From Bettongia penicillata ogilbyi (lineage: Eukaryota; Chordata; Mammalia; Diprotodontia; Potoroidae): 64,000 nucleotides of DNA. Position numbers and translations under genes: made by a program. Location: positions 3,251,870 through 3,315,869 of the forward strand of contig JAJHZJ010000220.1 in assembly GCA_023548195.1 (NCBI GenBank), in the 5' to 3' direction. Shown here in pieces: positions 12,063 through 22,612 of the stretch (its first letter is position 1; the number at the start of each line of letters is the position of its first letter). A model generated the notes under the pieces. It searched no databases, was not told where the DNA came from, and worked only from the letters and a program-made list of their open reading frames with translations.

Positions 12063-12720
12063 AAAATTTTCCAAGAATATGTTTCACAAAGGACTTACTC
12101 ATTTTCATAGGTGGAGTTGGATTTACATTACTTTCATACTAAAATTACACATATATACTCTCAATTCCAATGTCTAAGACAAAATTCAATATTTTACTCT
12201 CACATTAACAAAAAGACATAGAATAATTTTCTATTTTTATTAATGAAGGCAAATTCAGTTATTTTCTCATGAGCTTTCTAATGCAGAAGGATATTCTTAA
12301 CACATGTTAACAGTGATGCAAGAACAAAATCTGTGGGGGAGACACACTGCTCAATTTTGTTACTGAAATGAAAAGGTAAAATCACTGATCTTCCGTTAAC
12401 ATGATCTTCAGCTCAGATTTTGAAGGCAGTAAGGCTCCCATTATGGAAACTCATGGTGGATATCAAATTGAGATATTTCACTAATATCCATTGTGTTATG
12501 TCAATAAAAAACTTCCTTTTATTTGCCATCAGTGAGCTTGTTTTTTGCGTTAAAGCACCTCATTACCTGAAAATTCCTATAGAATCTGTCATTTGGTGAC
12601 CTTTATAAATGTGTTATAAATATTTATACTAATTGTATTTTTGTATGAACATCAACCACTGTAAGTCAGTCCAAAATATTGCTGATTGCATTTTATGTAG
12701 CAGAGGTGAAGGGCAGGGGA
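12063..12720. other. No gene seen
   Basis: AT-rich sequence with stops in every frame; no repeat family recognised. Confidence 0.5.
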
Positions 12721-12778
12721 GAGAGAGGGTGATAGAGAGGGAGGGAGGGAGGGAAAGAGGGGGAGAGAGAGAGAGAGA
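12721..12778. repeat. GA/GGGA-rich microsatellite
   Basis: Imperfect GAGAGG, GGGA and GAGA units on the plus strand. The short ORF over it (ERVIEREGGRERGG-type) is a repeat artefact. Confidence 0.95.
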
Positions 12779-12906
12779 TTATTCTAATTTAATCACATTT
12801 TATTTCCAAATCGAGCATTCTTAAAAATAGTTCATGCTGGTCTTCTCTGAGTAGTGTTATATGATTGTAATAAGGCTATCATGGCCCAACAATTGAAGAG
12901 AGGACC

Positions 12907-13067
12907 ACAAAGAATAAGCTTTGTTTTTGTTTTTTGTATCTTCTAGTATAGAGCCTAAATTTGCCTTTTTGTTATGTCCATTCATTATTCTCAAATGTGA
13001 TCTCTGGGGACAAACAGTTTATGACTAATCCTTCCTCCAGCCCTTTAAATACTTGCATAGAGTTATC
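12907..13067 (+). repeat. Direct duplication, left copy
   Basis: This segment recurs in the same orientation at 14124-14280, about 1.2 kb away. The last part includes a block of about 50 identical bases (from TGATCTCTGGGGACAAACAG to CCCTTTAAATACTT). Earlier parts differ at scattered sites and by a four-base gap; overall identity is roughly 90 percent by eye. Its right half also reads like an old CR1/L3-type LINE tail that continues to about 13390. Confidence 0.92.
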
Positions 13068-13390
13068 GCATTTGTCTTGAGTCTTTTATTCTCCAGATTA
13101 AACATACCCATCTCCTTTAACTAACCTATGGATAATATGGGCCTAAGGCCCTTTTGAAACTTCTTCAGAATATTCAATAGCTTATCAACATCCTTCCCAG
13201 AAGATGAATACAATAATTATCTCTTTCGAATATCATTTTATTAGATTAAACCCGATGATTTAGCTTAAGTCTAAATCTTTTTGAATTCTGACTTTCCATT
13301 TTTTATTTTTTAACACGGACATTCACTTTCCCTCCCAGCTTTTTGTTATCTTCAAATTCAATGTACATATCTAGAAGATAGTCTGCAGGA
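13068..13390 (-). mobile_element. Probable CR1/L3-like LINE fragment, antisense
   Basis: Blocks such as GAGTCTTTTATTCTCCAG, TTAAACATACCCAT, TTCCTTTAACTAACC-like and TATCAACATCCTTCCC follow the typical antisense 3' region of amniote CR1/L3 LINEs. The similarity probably starts upstream, inside the direct duplication. Recognition is from pattern memory only and the family name is not certain. Confidence 0.45.
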
Positions 13391-14123
13391 AAGGTAGTTC
13401 TATTTTCTTTTGTTTGTGGTGATATCTATTCTTTTGAGAAGTCGGAGAGTGACATGGAGCCAGAATGAAATGACCTGGCTACATATTCCAAACAAACAAG
13501 CAAACAAAAGCAAAACAAAAAAGACAAAACTCAGATGCAGTTCTTGGCCATAAATCCTGTCAATACCACCAAGTCAATGATAAACACGAATAGAAACAAA
13601 ATTTATCATATTTTCACATTTTCAAATTTGAAATCACTTATATACATTATTTCAGTTGCTACCTAACATCAATATCCCCATTTTAATGATAAGGCAACTG
13701 AGGGCATGAGGGTATTATGTACTGGCTAGGATTATGAGAATATGATTGATTATGGGAATATTAATGGTAGAGAGTAGTGTATGGGATTTTTGACACCCAG
13801 TGCTCTTTTCCATACTCTTATTTTTGAACTTCAGTTATTTTGGATGCTCATTTGTGATTAATTTTCTTCTTTGAATCTTTCATGCTCATTTTAACACAAA
13901 TATTAAATTTCAAAAAGGATCATACAATCTTACTTATCTCCAACACCAAACAACCATGAGGATGTTCCTTCTCCTTCCAGTAACCAGTATTCATCTGTTC
14001 TATATTCCTTTCCATACCCCTTCTCCTCAGGCCTGGGTTTTCTACTGGGGATAATCAGGTGGTGAAGTAATCTAGGCCCAGAGTCAGTAAGAGTCATCTT
14101 CCTGAATTTGAATGTATCCTCAG
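13391..14123. other. No gene seen; MIR-like scrap near 13670-13720
   Basis: CCCCATTTTAATGATAAGGCAACTGAGG-like sequence at about 13676 resembles the MIR/THER core motif (CCATTTTACAGATGAGGAAACTGAGG). The rest is unassigned. Confidence 0.4.
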
Positions 14124-14280
14124 ACAAAGAATGATGCTTTGTTTTTCATTTTTTTCTAGTATAGAGCTTAAATTTGCTTTTTTGTAATTTCCACTCATTA
14201 CTCTCAAATCTGATCTCTGGGGACAAACAGTTTATGACTAATCCTTCCTCCAGCCCTTTAAATACTTCCATAGAGTTATC
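14124..14280 (+). repeat. Direct duplication, right copy
   Basis: Second copy of 12907-13067 in the same orientation. Similarity stops sharply at GTTATC (14280), where the sequence passes into SINE-like sequence and not the CR1/L3-like continuation found after the left copy. Confidence 0.92.
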
Positions 14281-14283
14281 ATG

Positions 14284-14925
14284 TCAGACCTTATTAACTG
14301 TGTGGTGCTGGGTAAGTAACTTAGCTCTGTTTGCCTGTATAGCCCAGGAAATATTCACAGCACTGTGGATGGCTGTGAATATGCTTACATAGTTCTGAAT
14401 TGCAAGGTATAAAAGATTCTCCATATAGAATACAAAAGAAATACACCAATTCAGACACTGTAAAATCAAACTCCAAGAGCAGAAGCTAAACCTATTATAA
14501 TCCAGAAGTCAATACACATTACCACTGCTGAGAATAAAGGCATTCTCAAGTCTTCCCCCACTTCCACCTCCCTTCTCACGAGCAAACACTCAGGATCCTT
14601 GCTGTACCTGCTGGCCTGCTTCTTCTATCCTCTTCCCTGACTGTTCTCACTAACTCCTCCTCCTCATTCAGCTGAACCTTTCCTATTAAACCTGTTCAGC
14701 AACCTCCTCCCACCATATGTGACTTAGGCTTCCATGTGAGTTAAGTAGGTCAGATGGGAAGATCTTCCTATTTAAATTGCTATCACATTGTCTCAGTTTC
14801 CTCAACTGTAGAAATGGAGAAGGAAATAGCAAACTACTCAAGTATCTTTGCCTAGAAAATTCCAAATGCTGTCACAAAGAGTTCCACAGGATTGAAAATG
14901 ATAGAACAACAAAAGTAAACTAATC
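14284..14925 (+). mobile_element. Marsupial tRNA-type SINE pieces with RTE-like tail
   Basis: Two pieces are visible. 14284-14340 carries the SINE body (TTAACTGTGTGG-GCTGGGTAAGTAACTT, TCTGTTTGCCT). 14790-14925 carries the second half: GTCTCAGTTTCCTCAACTGTAGAA, GGAGAAGGAAATAGCAAACTACTC, AGTATCTTTGCCTAGAAAA and a tail GTCACAAAGAGTTCCACAGGATTGAAA-GATAGAACAACA. That tail matches in layout the end of the RTE-like LINE at about 50375-50420. The stretch between (about 14340-14790) is unassigned, so these may be one split SINE or two. Confidence 0.65.
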
Positions 14926-15104
14926 CAGACCACTCGTAACTGACAATATCGTTCACACAATTTGGCTAATCTTGGTCAAATCACAATTTCCCTCAGCTTC
15001 TATAAAATAGGATAATACTATTTACTTCCTAATTTTTGTAAGAATTAAATGAGGAAAAATTGAAATATATTGTTTTAAACTATATGTTATAATGTACAAG
15101 GTTC

Positions 15105-15325
15105 ATATACTTAGAGCTTGAAAATACTTCAGAAATCAACAAGTTCCATATCCTGCATGAGCAAGCATTCATTGCATCCCCATTTACTGATGAAGAAACT
15201 GATGAAGAGAGAAGCTAAATCATTTGCTCCCAGGCACAGAGGTTATAAACTGAAGGATTAGAATTCAAACTGAAGGTCTTGGAAAACACGCCCCATCATT
15301 CCACCGTGCCACATTGCCTCCTTAT
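15105..15325 (+). mobile_element. MIR/THER-like SINE remnant
   Basis: The motif order is typical of the mammalian MIR/THER core and 3' half: CCCATTTACTGATGAAGAAACTGA, GAGAGAAGCTAAATCATTTG, CCCAGGCACAGAGG, GAATTCAAACTGAAGGTCTT and CATCATTCCACCGTGCCACATTGCCTC. It is diverged, as expected for an ancient SINE. Confidence 0.75.
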
Positions 15326-15329
15326 AAAG

Positions 15330-16715
15330 TAACATATAGATTTTTATGTATATATTACTTTATCAGGATAAGATAATCACATTTAAATTATGGTTTTCCA
15401 GAAATAGTGCTTTAATCTAAACAACTGAATATAATCACACAAAATTCAAATCTCCTAGCTGTCTTATTAGAGAAAGCAGAGCTTTTGAATCACATCTCTT
15501 TATCATTATATGGGACCAGCCATGACTTCCAATTTTATCTTGAAGTACATTCTAGCCATTGAAACTATGAAGATGATAAAGTTAGCTATATTCATATTTG
15601 ATAAAAATAGGGAATAAATATTTCAAAAAGAATAAGCCTTGATTGACTCATGTACTTTTAAAATGATTTGTTACTCTGAAGGAAAAAAAAAGATATCATT
15701 ACATTTTGATTCATCTTTTGAAAATAATACATTAAAGAAGCATACACTTGTATTTCCACAGTTCTTTTCCTTAATCCTGGAATCAGGTAATTATTTTTTT
15801 CAGTTGCCTATGAGACCCCATATGCGATATAACAAATATAAAACCACACTTTTATTCATATATTTAACCTGCACTATTGCTTTTATAAGAAAAAAATAAA
15901 AATAGTTTTGGACAGGAAGGACCTTTACTTTTTAATGTTAAAGTTGGAGGGATGATTTTTCCTCACTGGCTTTTCCTAAAAGGGAATAAGCAAAAGGAAG
16001 AAAAAGCAATAGTAATAATAAAGCTATTAAGTACTTATTCTCAGAGACCTGAGAAAAATTGTTTCATCCTTTTATCCCCAGGCAGGGAAAATAGTTGCTT
16101 CCTTATTATCACCCCTTCTTATTAAATTTGGGTTTCTATAATTTTCTTTCAAATGCTTTGTTGAGAGTTTCTAAGCAGTCAAGCAAGAAAAAAATACTCC
16201 ACACTTGCAATAGTAGATAAAAGGCTGAGCTTTGATTTAGTTTCAGGATATGCTGACACTGAAAGTCATATAGCTGTTTCTGACATATGTGCAATGGAAG
16301 AAGAGAATGCGATGAGTCTGTGAGGTCTGCCACATTGCTTTCTAAAGTCTAATTATTCACTTCTGATTTTCTGGGTCTCAGCTGGCAAAAGTTTGGAGAA
16401 GAATATTGGGAGCTGTCTGCTATCCTCTAAAATCTTTTGGACTTACACAGCTTAAAGTACAAGATCAGACAAATGTAGCTCCTGAGATTTTACGGAAGTA
16501 TATCAGTGCCTGGTAAATAAGACATGTGGCTGAAAACAGAACTATATCAACTTTGTAAACTACTTCTTGCAGCTGGCTTCTGTGTAATATATTGGAAAAG
16601 AGGAGTCTGCTACTTCTGTTCACTTTTCTCAACAGAATTGCCATCTAACAGGTGACATTAATCAATGTGTGTGTTTTTTTTTTCTTTTATACAGGTAGAG
16701 GGTAGGTCACATAAT
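15330..16715. other. No gene seen
   Basis: AT-rich. An 86-codon frame at 15639-15899 and a 65-codon minus frame at 16136-16333 lack motifs and are taken as chance. No repeat family is recognised with confidence. Confidence 0.5.
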
Positions 16716-16885
16716 GTGAATTGTTCACATTTATATAGAATCTAATGGCTTGAAAAAAATTACAACAACCCTATGAAGTAGGCAGTGTTAAGTATTACTG
16801 GCATCATTTTTTAAGATGAGGAAATATAAGGTTTAAAATAAAATTAAGCGATTTAGGTAATTGTAAGAATGCTTTGTTGAGTTTC
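16716..16885 (+). mobile_element. MIR/THER-like SINE remnant
   Basis: CATTTATATAGAATCTAATGG, TTACAACAACCCTATGAAGTAGGCAGTG, ATGAGGAAATATAAGG and AAGCGATTTAGG follow the MIR/THER layout, degraded. Confidence 0.65.
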
Positions 16886-17324
16886 AAAAGAATGAAAGCA
16901 AGAAAATCTTCCAGTTAATAAACATTTAAATATATTGCACTTTCCAATTCAATGTACTCTCTCTTACAGAGCTGGAAAGAGTCCTAGAGATGATCTTGAA
17001 CTAGTCCAATAACTTTCTTGTGTAGGTGAGATCAAAATATGTGAAGTGTCATGATCCAAGGACCCAACACCTTCTACCCCTGGGATTTTCCACTATCTTT
17101 ATATCCCTTTATTAGTCAGATAAAGACTGTGGACCCCATTTTAGAAATATCTTTTTAAAGGTATAAAATAAAATACATAGCATTACAAAAGATATAGCTT
17201 ATATTGAAATAAAAATATGAGAATATGTTTTAAAATTCATAGACTCAAGACTAAGAATCCCTACTCTAATTAGTAACAACCAGATAAAACTCTAAAGACC
17301 CAAGCTAAGTGACAAAATGGACAT

Positions 17325-17525
17325 AGAGTGCTGAACTTGAAGTTAGGAAGACCTGAGTTCAAATTTGGACTCAGACATCTATAAGCTAGGAGGCCCTGGC
17401 AAAATCATTTAACCGGTCTGCCTCAGTTTCCTCATTTATAAAATGGGGATAACAACAGCAACTATGATCCAGGATTGTTGTGAGGATCAAGGGAGATAAT
17501 ATTTGTAAATTGTTTAGCATATGTA
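17325..17525 (+). mobile_element. tRNA-type marsupial SINE with MIR-like 3' half
   Basis: This is well preserved at the start (ATGGACATAGAGTGCTGAAC, GTTAGGAAGACCTGAGTTCAAATT, CTCAGACA), followed by CCTGGCAAAATCATTTAACC, TGCCTCAGTTTCCTC, TAAAATGGGGATAA, TTGTTGTGAGGATCAA and GTAAATTGTTTAGCA. The RNA polymerase III B-box-like GAGTTCAAAT is visible. Confidence 0.8.
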
Positions 17526-17529
17526 CATA

Positions 17530-17678
17530 TATATGTATGTTTATATAAATACACACACATGCAAATATATGTGTATATATGCATCTATGTGTGCATGTGT
17601 ATATGTGTACCTATAGGTATATGCACATATATACACATGCATATACATATATATATGCATATACATATATCCATGCAT

Positions 17679-17752
<74 letters not shown>
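17530..17752. repeat. Compound microsatellite, (AC)n then (AT)n
   Basis: Imperfect ATGTAT/ACATGC units run to about 17678, then (AC)n at 17679-17705, then (AT)n at 17705-17752. It directly follows the A/T-rich end of the SINE at 17325, a common place for microsatellites to grow. ORFs across it (HTHTHTYIYIYI) are artefacts. Confidence 0.97.
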
Positions 17753-17754
<2 letters not shown>

Positions 17755-18019
17755 CCTTCTCTCTCCTATATTCTTACCTTATCTACTCTCCATTCTCATC
17801 TCCTAAGGAACAAAAATACCAATAGCAAAAGGTCTTCTGTCTCACATTCCAGTTACTTTAAATTATGCTATCACTCATAGTTAATATTTTGTAACCAAAA
17901 TCATGGAAGCATTTGCTTGTATACCTACAGATATGCAAACACACAAAAGACCTGTTTTCATCTTTCCTGGGAAATTCTGGTGGGGCAACTCTTTCCTTTC
18001 ATGTAGATTGCAAGGTGTA

Positions 18020-18350
18020 AAAACAGCAATAATAATAATAATAGCTAGTAGTTTAACAATTAGTATTTTAAGCTCTGCAAAATGTTTTATAAATATCTCA
18101 TTTTATCCTCACAAACATCCCGAGAAGTAGAGCCTATTATGTTGCCCATTTTACAAATGAAGAAACTGAGGTAGATGGAGATTTTATGACTTATTTAAGG
18201 TCAAAGAAATCTGAGTTGTATAGTAAATCCTCTGAAGCATGTAAAGTTTACTTATTTTGCCCATGGGCATAGAGCTAAAGTCAGAAGTTGAATTTATAAC
18301 AAGATCTTCCTGATTTCTAGCCTAACACTCTCTCCTCTACAAACAAATAT
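18020..18350 (+). mobile_element. MIR/THER-like SINE, nearly complete
   Basis: The motif order is complete: AATAATAATAATAGCTAG, AAGCTCTGCAAAATGTTTTATAAATATCTCATTTTATCCTCACAA, CCCATTTTACAAATGAAGAAACTGAGG, a trace of the CAAGGTCA-type segment, then CTAAAGTCAGAAGTTGAATTTATAAC, AGATCTTCCTGATTTC and CTAACACTCTCTCCTCTAC. About 60 bases around 18190-18260 look inserted or rearranged. Confidence 0.8.
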
Positions 18351-19639
18351 TCCAAATCAGAAAACGATTATCACTCTACATATACCATCACTGTTATGTA
18401 CCTTGGCTCTTTCAGGCTGTTTCATACCAAGACAACTGTTTCATCTCTCCTCCACCTAGCACCTTCACATATAATTTAGGAAGCATCTTGGAAAAAATCC
18501 AGTCCTTTGGAATTCAGCGTATTCCCCCACCCACTAGAAGAAGCACCAATTTTTAAGATCTCATTACTTAATGAAACAAAAACTTAATGACTAATAAACA
18601 ACAACAAAAAAACAACTTTGTACTTGAAATGTAAGCCTTCTCATTTCAATAGGTGTCAAGAATTTCAGTTCCATGAATGGTCAGAGCTGTCTTGAAAAGA
18701 GATACTAATAACATGAGATTTTAATGATCAAAAGAAAGTCTTTATATAATCATCTGGTCATCTGGTTTCTGTTCTGGTGATAGCTGGAAGGCAAAATACT
18801 ATTTTACTTAGCTGTCTAGAAAGAGCAGTGAATGAGGAGTAAGTTTGTGGATTGCTCTAATGAAAAAATTCATAATTATTATGGTTCTCAAGTATGTAGT
18901 GGGTTCTCCAACAATGGAGTTTTTCAAATGGAAATTGAATAACTACTTCCCAAGAACATCATAGGAAGTTTTCCTGATGAGCTACGGATTATATTAGATG
19001 ACCTCTGAGGTTACTTCTGGATATGAGATTATTTATGTGAAATTTAAAATCTGATTTTCTGAAATTTCTGCTTATTTATCATTATTCTTTGTTCCCTATT
19101 CTGGAACTTCTGGTGCTGAACTTTTAATCTGACACAATGAAAACTTCTAATTTTATTTTGTTTATACAACCCTTAAATCCTAGGAGACAACTTTTTTTGA
19201 CAAGTGTTTATTAAACTCATATATGTTAGATAGTTAATAAATGTGTAGTAATTGAATAAGTAGTTATTATAGGACTCCTAAACATTTTCAGTTCAAAAAA
19301 AGTTATTTCCTTCATGTTACTACTATTTCATGTTATAGTTCCAAATTTCTTATCATCCTACTTATTCTCCTTTAGATGTGAGATGAGAATATAGTACCAG
19401 AAATTTAAAAAAAAAAAAAAATCAGCACAATTGTATTCAGACCAGTGCATAGTATAGGGAAATGGAATTCTTGACTCCTTCATTGTGGGAATTGTTTCCA
19501 TTAATACGATTTTTATTGGCACCTAGGTCATGTTCTTGGCTCTTAATCAGTTTTCAATACACTGAATTCCTGAGTTTTGTCACATAAACTATTGTTTAAC
19601 TGGATTTTGCTTATTCTATACTTGTGAGGCTTACTTTTG
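18351..19639. other. No gene seen
   Basis: AT-rich sequence with no reading frame or repeat that I can support. The region contains a short poly-A run at about 19409-19423. Confidence 0.5.
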
Positions 19640-20115
19640 TTTTCAATCCAGGTGATTTTCTTTTTCTCTAAATTAAATTTCATCCAACAACGACTTGCTC
19701 TATATTGGTAAAAATCTTCATAGATTCTGATATATCCTTCAGTGCATTGGCTATCCTAAGCAGTTTGTCCCATAAGCAAATCTAATTATCATTCCTCAGT
19801 GTATTACTCTAAATTATTGATAACAACCTGTTAAATAAAACAGTCAAATAAATATCTCCATGAAACCCTCTTAGAGACCTCCCTGCTAGTTAATATTGGT
19901 CCACTATTTATTATTTTCTGTAAACACGTTTGGAGAGCATTATTCTTCTGAGAGGGCATACTGAGACCTAGCATAAACAAATATAGTAATTCCAATGTCA
20001 TTCCTTCAGAAAATTGAAAATAGTTTCTTTTTAGAATATTAACCAATTGCATCCTAACACTTCTGACACACTGTCTTTTCTTTCCTATGCCTATTTTCAT
20101 TCTTAAATGCTTTCA
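19640..20115 (-). mobile_element. Possible CR1/L3-like LINE fragment, antisense
   Basis: The block order (CTATCCTAAGCAGTTTG-TCCCATAAGCAAATCTAAT, AAATTATTGATAA, ATGAAACCCTCTTAGAGACCTCC, CTAGTTAATATTGGTCCACTATTTATTA) resembles a common antisense segment of CR1/L3-type LINEs in amniotes (CATCTGCAAATTTGAT, TCATTGATAAAAATG, GAGACCTCC). Divergence is high, and I rely on pattern memory. Confidence 0.4.
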
Positions 20116-20207
20116 AAATGTTCTGCTCTTTTTAGGTCTCTTGTAAATCTTTTTTGGTAGAATTTTGTTAACCCTCTATTTATTATTGAGGTTTTGTGAA
20201 ACAATGT

Positions 20208-21729
20208 CAGGAACTAAGTTATCACTCTTTTCAGATGATATGATGATATACTTAGGAAATCCTAGAAAATCAAGTAAAAAACTACAGAAAACAATAAACA
20301 ATTTTGGAAAAGGTGGAGGTTACACAATAAACACATATAAATCAGATTCATTTCTATATATTAATTACTAACAAAGCCCAACAGAAAGAGATAGAATAAG
20401 AAATTTCACTTAAAGTTATGATAGACACCATAAAATATCTTGAGTCTACCTGTCCAAAGAAATCCAGGGACTATATGAACAGAATTACAAAATACTTTTC
20501 CCATAAATAAAGTCAGATCTAAGTAAGTGGAAAAACATCAGTTGCTTGTAGGTAAGTTAAGTTAATATAATAAAAATGCCACTTCTATCTAAATTAAATT
20601 CTAATCAAAAATTTTTCTAGAGCTAGAAAAAAGATCACAATTCATCTGGAAGAATAAATGATCCAGAATAAGGAGGGAATCAATGAAAAGAAATGCTAGG
20701 GAAGGTGGCCTAGACCTACCAGATCTTAAATTGTATTATAAAGCCACAATCATCAAAACTACTAGGTACTGACTAAGAGATAAAAGGGTTGATCAGTGAA
20801 ATAGGCTAGATACTCAAGACACAGTAGTCAATGAGTATAACAATCTCCTGTTTGATTAACCCAAGGACCTTAGTTCTGGGAAAAGAACTCACCGTTTCAC
20901 AAAATTTGCTGGGAAAAGTGGATAATACTGTGGTGTAAACTGGGCATAGACTAATGCTTGACACCATACACAAGATGTGGGAGAGTTGAAAGAGAAATTC
21001 ATTGTGGATGGACCTGCGAACTAATCCAACCATTCTGGAGAGCAATTTGAAACTATGTCCAAAAGGCTACAAATATGCGCATACACTTTGACTCAGCTAT
21101 ATCACTTCTAGGACTGTATCCCAAAGAATTCATAAAAAAATGATAAACGATCCCAAGTGTTCAAAAATATTTATTGCAGCTATCTTTGTGGTGGCCAAAA
21201 ACTGGAAATCAAAGGGATGACCATCAATTGGGGAGTGGCTGAACAAGTTGTGGTATATGAATGGAATAGAATACTATTTTACTATAGGAAATGATGAACA
21301 GGAAGACTTCGGAGTCGTGAAAGAACTTATACGAAGTGATGCTGAATGAAAGGAGCAGAACCAGGAGATCATTGTATACAGTAACAACCACAGTGTGTGG
21401 GACATTTCTTTGGTAGACTTAGATCTTCACAATAATGCAAGGACCTAAAACATTCCAAAGTATTCTTGAGGAAAAATGTCATCCACATCCAGAGAAAGAA
21501 CTATGGAATTGGAAAGCAAAATGAAGCAGAATATTTTCTCTTTTGTTATGTTTTGTTTTGTTTGGATTTTTCTCATGGTTTCCCCAATGTATCTTAATTC
21601 TTCCATGCAACATGACTAATGTGAAAATGTGGTTAGTAAGAATGCACGTCTAGAACCCATATAAGATTGTGTGCCATCTCAGCTAATGAGGGGGAGAAAA
21701 TCTAAAAAAAAAAAATTAAAAAAAAAAAG
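20208..21729 (+). mobile_element. LINE-1 copy B, 5'-truncated
   Basis: A 1.5-kb L1 3' portion flanked by a 10-base target-site duplication (GAAACAATGT at 20198-20207 and 21730-21739). It begins inside the reverse-transcriptase domain ([19 protein letters not shown]), continues through the C-terminal region and ends with the 3' untranslated region (ATCCACATCCAGAGAAAGAACTATGGA near 21480) and an A-rich tail at 21701-21729. About 500 bases present in copies A and C are missing at about 20965, a private internal deletion. The catalytic box reads FSDD, and frameshifts and stops are frequent, so the copy is dead. Confidence 0.93.
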
Positions 21730-21780
21730 GAAACAATGTTCTTTTTTTCTTGATTAGTTTTGGCAAAAATCCTTCATAAA

Positions 21781-22612
21781 GGGCGCGGAGCCAAGATGGC
21801 GGAGTAGAAGGACGCACATTTACGAGCTCCGAGCCCACAACCCATGGAATTGAGGTAAAAGGAGATCCCCATAAATTCTGAATCTCTGCAGGGGGTGCAT
21901 AAACATAGGGGAAGAGATTTCCGTTCCACTGAACCCTGGAGAGCCGTCCCCGGGGTCCATCGCACCCCGGAAAGGGACCCCACCCCCACCCCTGGCCGCG
22001 ACCCAGAGAAGCTGACCCAAGCAGACTTCAGAGAGGAAAGCTCCGGGGGAAGCTCCGGCAGCCAAGAAAGTCCCTCCGCTCACAGAAGCTACAGGTCAGT
22101 GAAAAAGAAAGCTGGGCTGAAGGAGAGGGGAAGCGGGGCGTCTCCGTGACTCGGGCCCCCTCGGGAGGAAGCGGCGGCAGCAGAGACGGGGGCAGGAAGT
22201 GGTGGAGGCAGAGGCGTGGGCGGGCGGCTGAGGCGGCAACGGCCCGGGACTCAGGAATCCCCCGGCAGCAGGTAGGATCTTCAATACTGAAGGTCTTTCC
22301 AACCTGAGGGAGCCGAGCAGGGGAGATGGCCCTGCCTCCACCCTGCTCTACTGCTGAACGCCTCTGAATAAAACCCCCAAGGGAGCTGAGCACAGCAGGC
22401 GGGACCCCCCACCCCGCCCCCACCCGCTCTGTTTCTGAAAGTCTCTGCGGAAAGCCCCTGAGGGCCCAAGCTTAGGCCCTGCCCCCACCCCTGAGCCAGA
22501 ACTAAAGCTTGCCGCGGGAAAGCGCATTTGAATCTCAGAGACCAAGCACTAGCTGGGCGGATCCAGGCGGGGGTGGAAAGGAATCTCAGAAGTCAAGTAA
22601 CTGGCTGGGAAA
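21781..22612 (+). promoter_or_regulatory. GC/CpG-rich 5' UTR of HAL1-like copy 2 (putative internal promoter)
   Basis: GC-rich island in AT-rich surroundings. The first 25 bases include GGAGCCAAGATGGCGGAGTA (about 21787-21806), which contains the CAAGATGG core of the YY1-type site found at the start of eutherian L1s. Between about 22285 and 22500 there are three imperfect units of 65-80 bases, each built as CTGAA-G-CTCT, CCCTGAGGG/CCAAGGGAGC, GAGC/GGCC, CTGCCCCCACCC. Copy 1 has fewer units at the same place (around 4865-4980). Antisense frames of up to 131 codons occur here and are most likely a product of high GC content. Promoter function is inferred from L1 biology and was not demonstrated. 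Confidence 0.7.

Noticed and set aside
12907..14280. Direct repeats considered as LTRs of a small retroelement
   Set aside because: No TG..CA ends, primer-binding site or polypurine tract; the left copy is continuous with CR1/L3-like sequence.
22028..22423. 131-codon minus-strand frame treated as a possible host gene
   Set aside because: It lies entirely inside the GC-rich HAL1-like 5' UTR, where stop codons are rare; at most it is an element-encoded antisense frame.
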